In this document: in pieces, positions 63,944 to 64,000 of the stretch
Numbering within the stretch: the first letter of the stretch is position 1
Layout of the letters: each line of letters starts with the position of its first letter
DNA from: Legionella saoudiensis
GTDB lineage: Bacteria > Pseudomonadota > Gammaproteobacteria > Legionellales > Legionellaceae
Direction of reading: 5' to 3'
Assembly (NCBI RefSeq): GCF_001465875.1
Contig: NZ_LN901322.1
Span: 310,001 to 374,000 of the forward strand
DNA: 64,000 nt
Made by a program: the position numbers and the translations under genes
Notes under the pieces: generated by a model
What the model was told of the DNA's origin: nothing
Seen by the model: the letters and a program-made list of their open reading frames with translations, nothing else
The model's database searches: none

Positions 63944-64000
63944 ATGATAATAAAAAGTAATAGCCCGAGTATAAAAATTACAATTAGTACGACGGTTAAT
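63944..64000 (+). CDS. start of a gene running off the right edge
   Basis: ATG at 63944 with GGAG six bases upstream; the 19 codons that follow are open to the edge (MIIKSNSPSIKITISTTVN). Too short to identify. Ribosome site and position just after two possible operators make a real start likely. Confidence 0.5.
   Translation, partial: MIIKSNSPSIKITISTTVN

Noticed and set aside
1-64000. CRISPR array, tRNA, rRNA or prophage
   Set aside because: No regularly spaced repeats, tRNA-like T-arm sequence, rRNA stretch or phage structural gene was recognised.

Overview
The window looks like chromosomal DNA of a low-GC gammaproteobacterium, most likely Legionella or a close relative. This is inferred from the AT-rich sequence, an EF-G2 close to the Vibrio-type second EF-G as I remember it, a SET-domain protein of the kind found among Dot/Icm effectors, secreted DUF4189, GH18 and reprolysin-like proteins, and several host-factor-like proteins without obvious relatives. 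No rRNA, tRNA, CRISPR array or intact transposon was recognised.

Layout. 1-2641: the end of a MauE/DoxX-like membrane protein, a His-rich exported protein and a UbiD-type decarboxylase. 2817-3650: a GAF gene cut off by a decayed IS6-family element. 3703-10125: two unrecognised proteins that could be effectors, a beta-barrel protein, and a PAS histidine kinase with a stand-alone receiver. 10562-13668: an exported DUF4189 protein, a DUF72 protein and a SET-domain protein. 13877-18956: four genes for exported proteins (barrel, GH18 chitinase, zinc metalloprotease, barrel). 19143-31944: accessory metabolism (LysR regulator, glycine-rich membrane protein, APH-like kinase, NodS-like methyltransferase with acyl-CoA dehydrogenase-like protein, GST, a three-domain FAD oxygenase/DUF4166/epimerase fusion, exported histidine phosphatase) and a stand-alone EF-G2. 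32313-35381: small stress-type proteins (DUF4142, phasin-like, DUF3309) and a cation/proton antiporter.

35404-55005 is the main feature: a divergent trehalose/alpha-glucan locus. The minus arm encodes a GH65 phosphorylase and a beta-phosphoglucomutase/trehalose-phosphatase fusion. The plus arm is a tightly overlapping operon: GlgE, TreS-maltokinase, a MalQ-GlgB fusion, TreZ, a GH57 protein and TreY. Together these can form a closed loop: trehalose to maltose (TreS), maltose-1-phosphate (maltokinase), linear glucan (GlgE), branched glucan (GlgB), and back to trehalose (TreY/TreZ). The GH65/PGM/OtsB arm would connect it to hexose phosphates. No ADP-glucose enzyme is present in the window.

55459-64000 reads as a regulatory and stress block: a second kinase/receiver pair paralogous to that at 8-10 kb, a cold-shock protein, an SDR, a FixJ-type regulator with a DNA-binding domain, a PRC-barrel protein, a GH15 hydrolase and a frameshifted TPP enzyme. 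A short inverted repeat (TTAAGG-N4-CCTTAA and variants) recurs between genes in the trehalose and stress regions and may be a shared operator.
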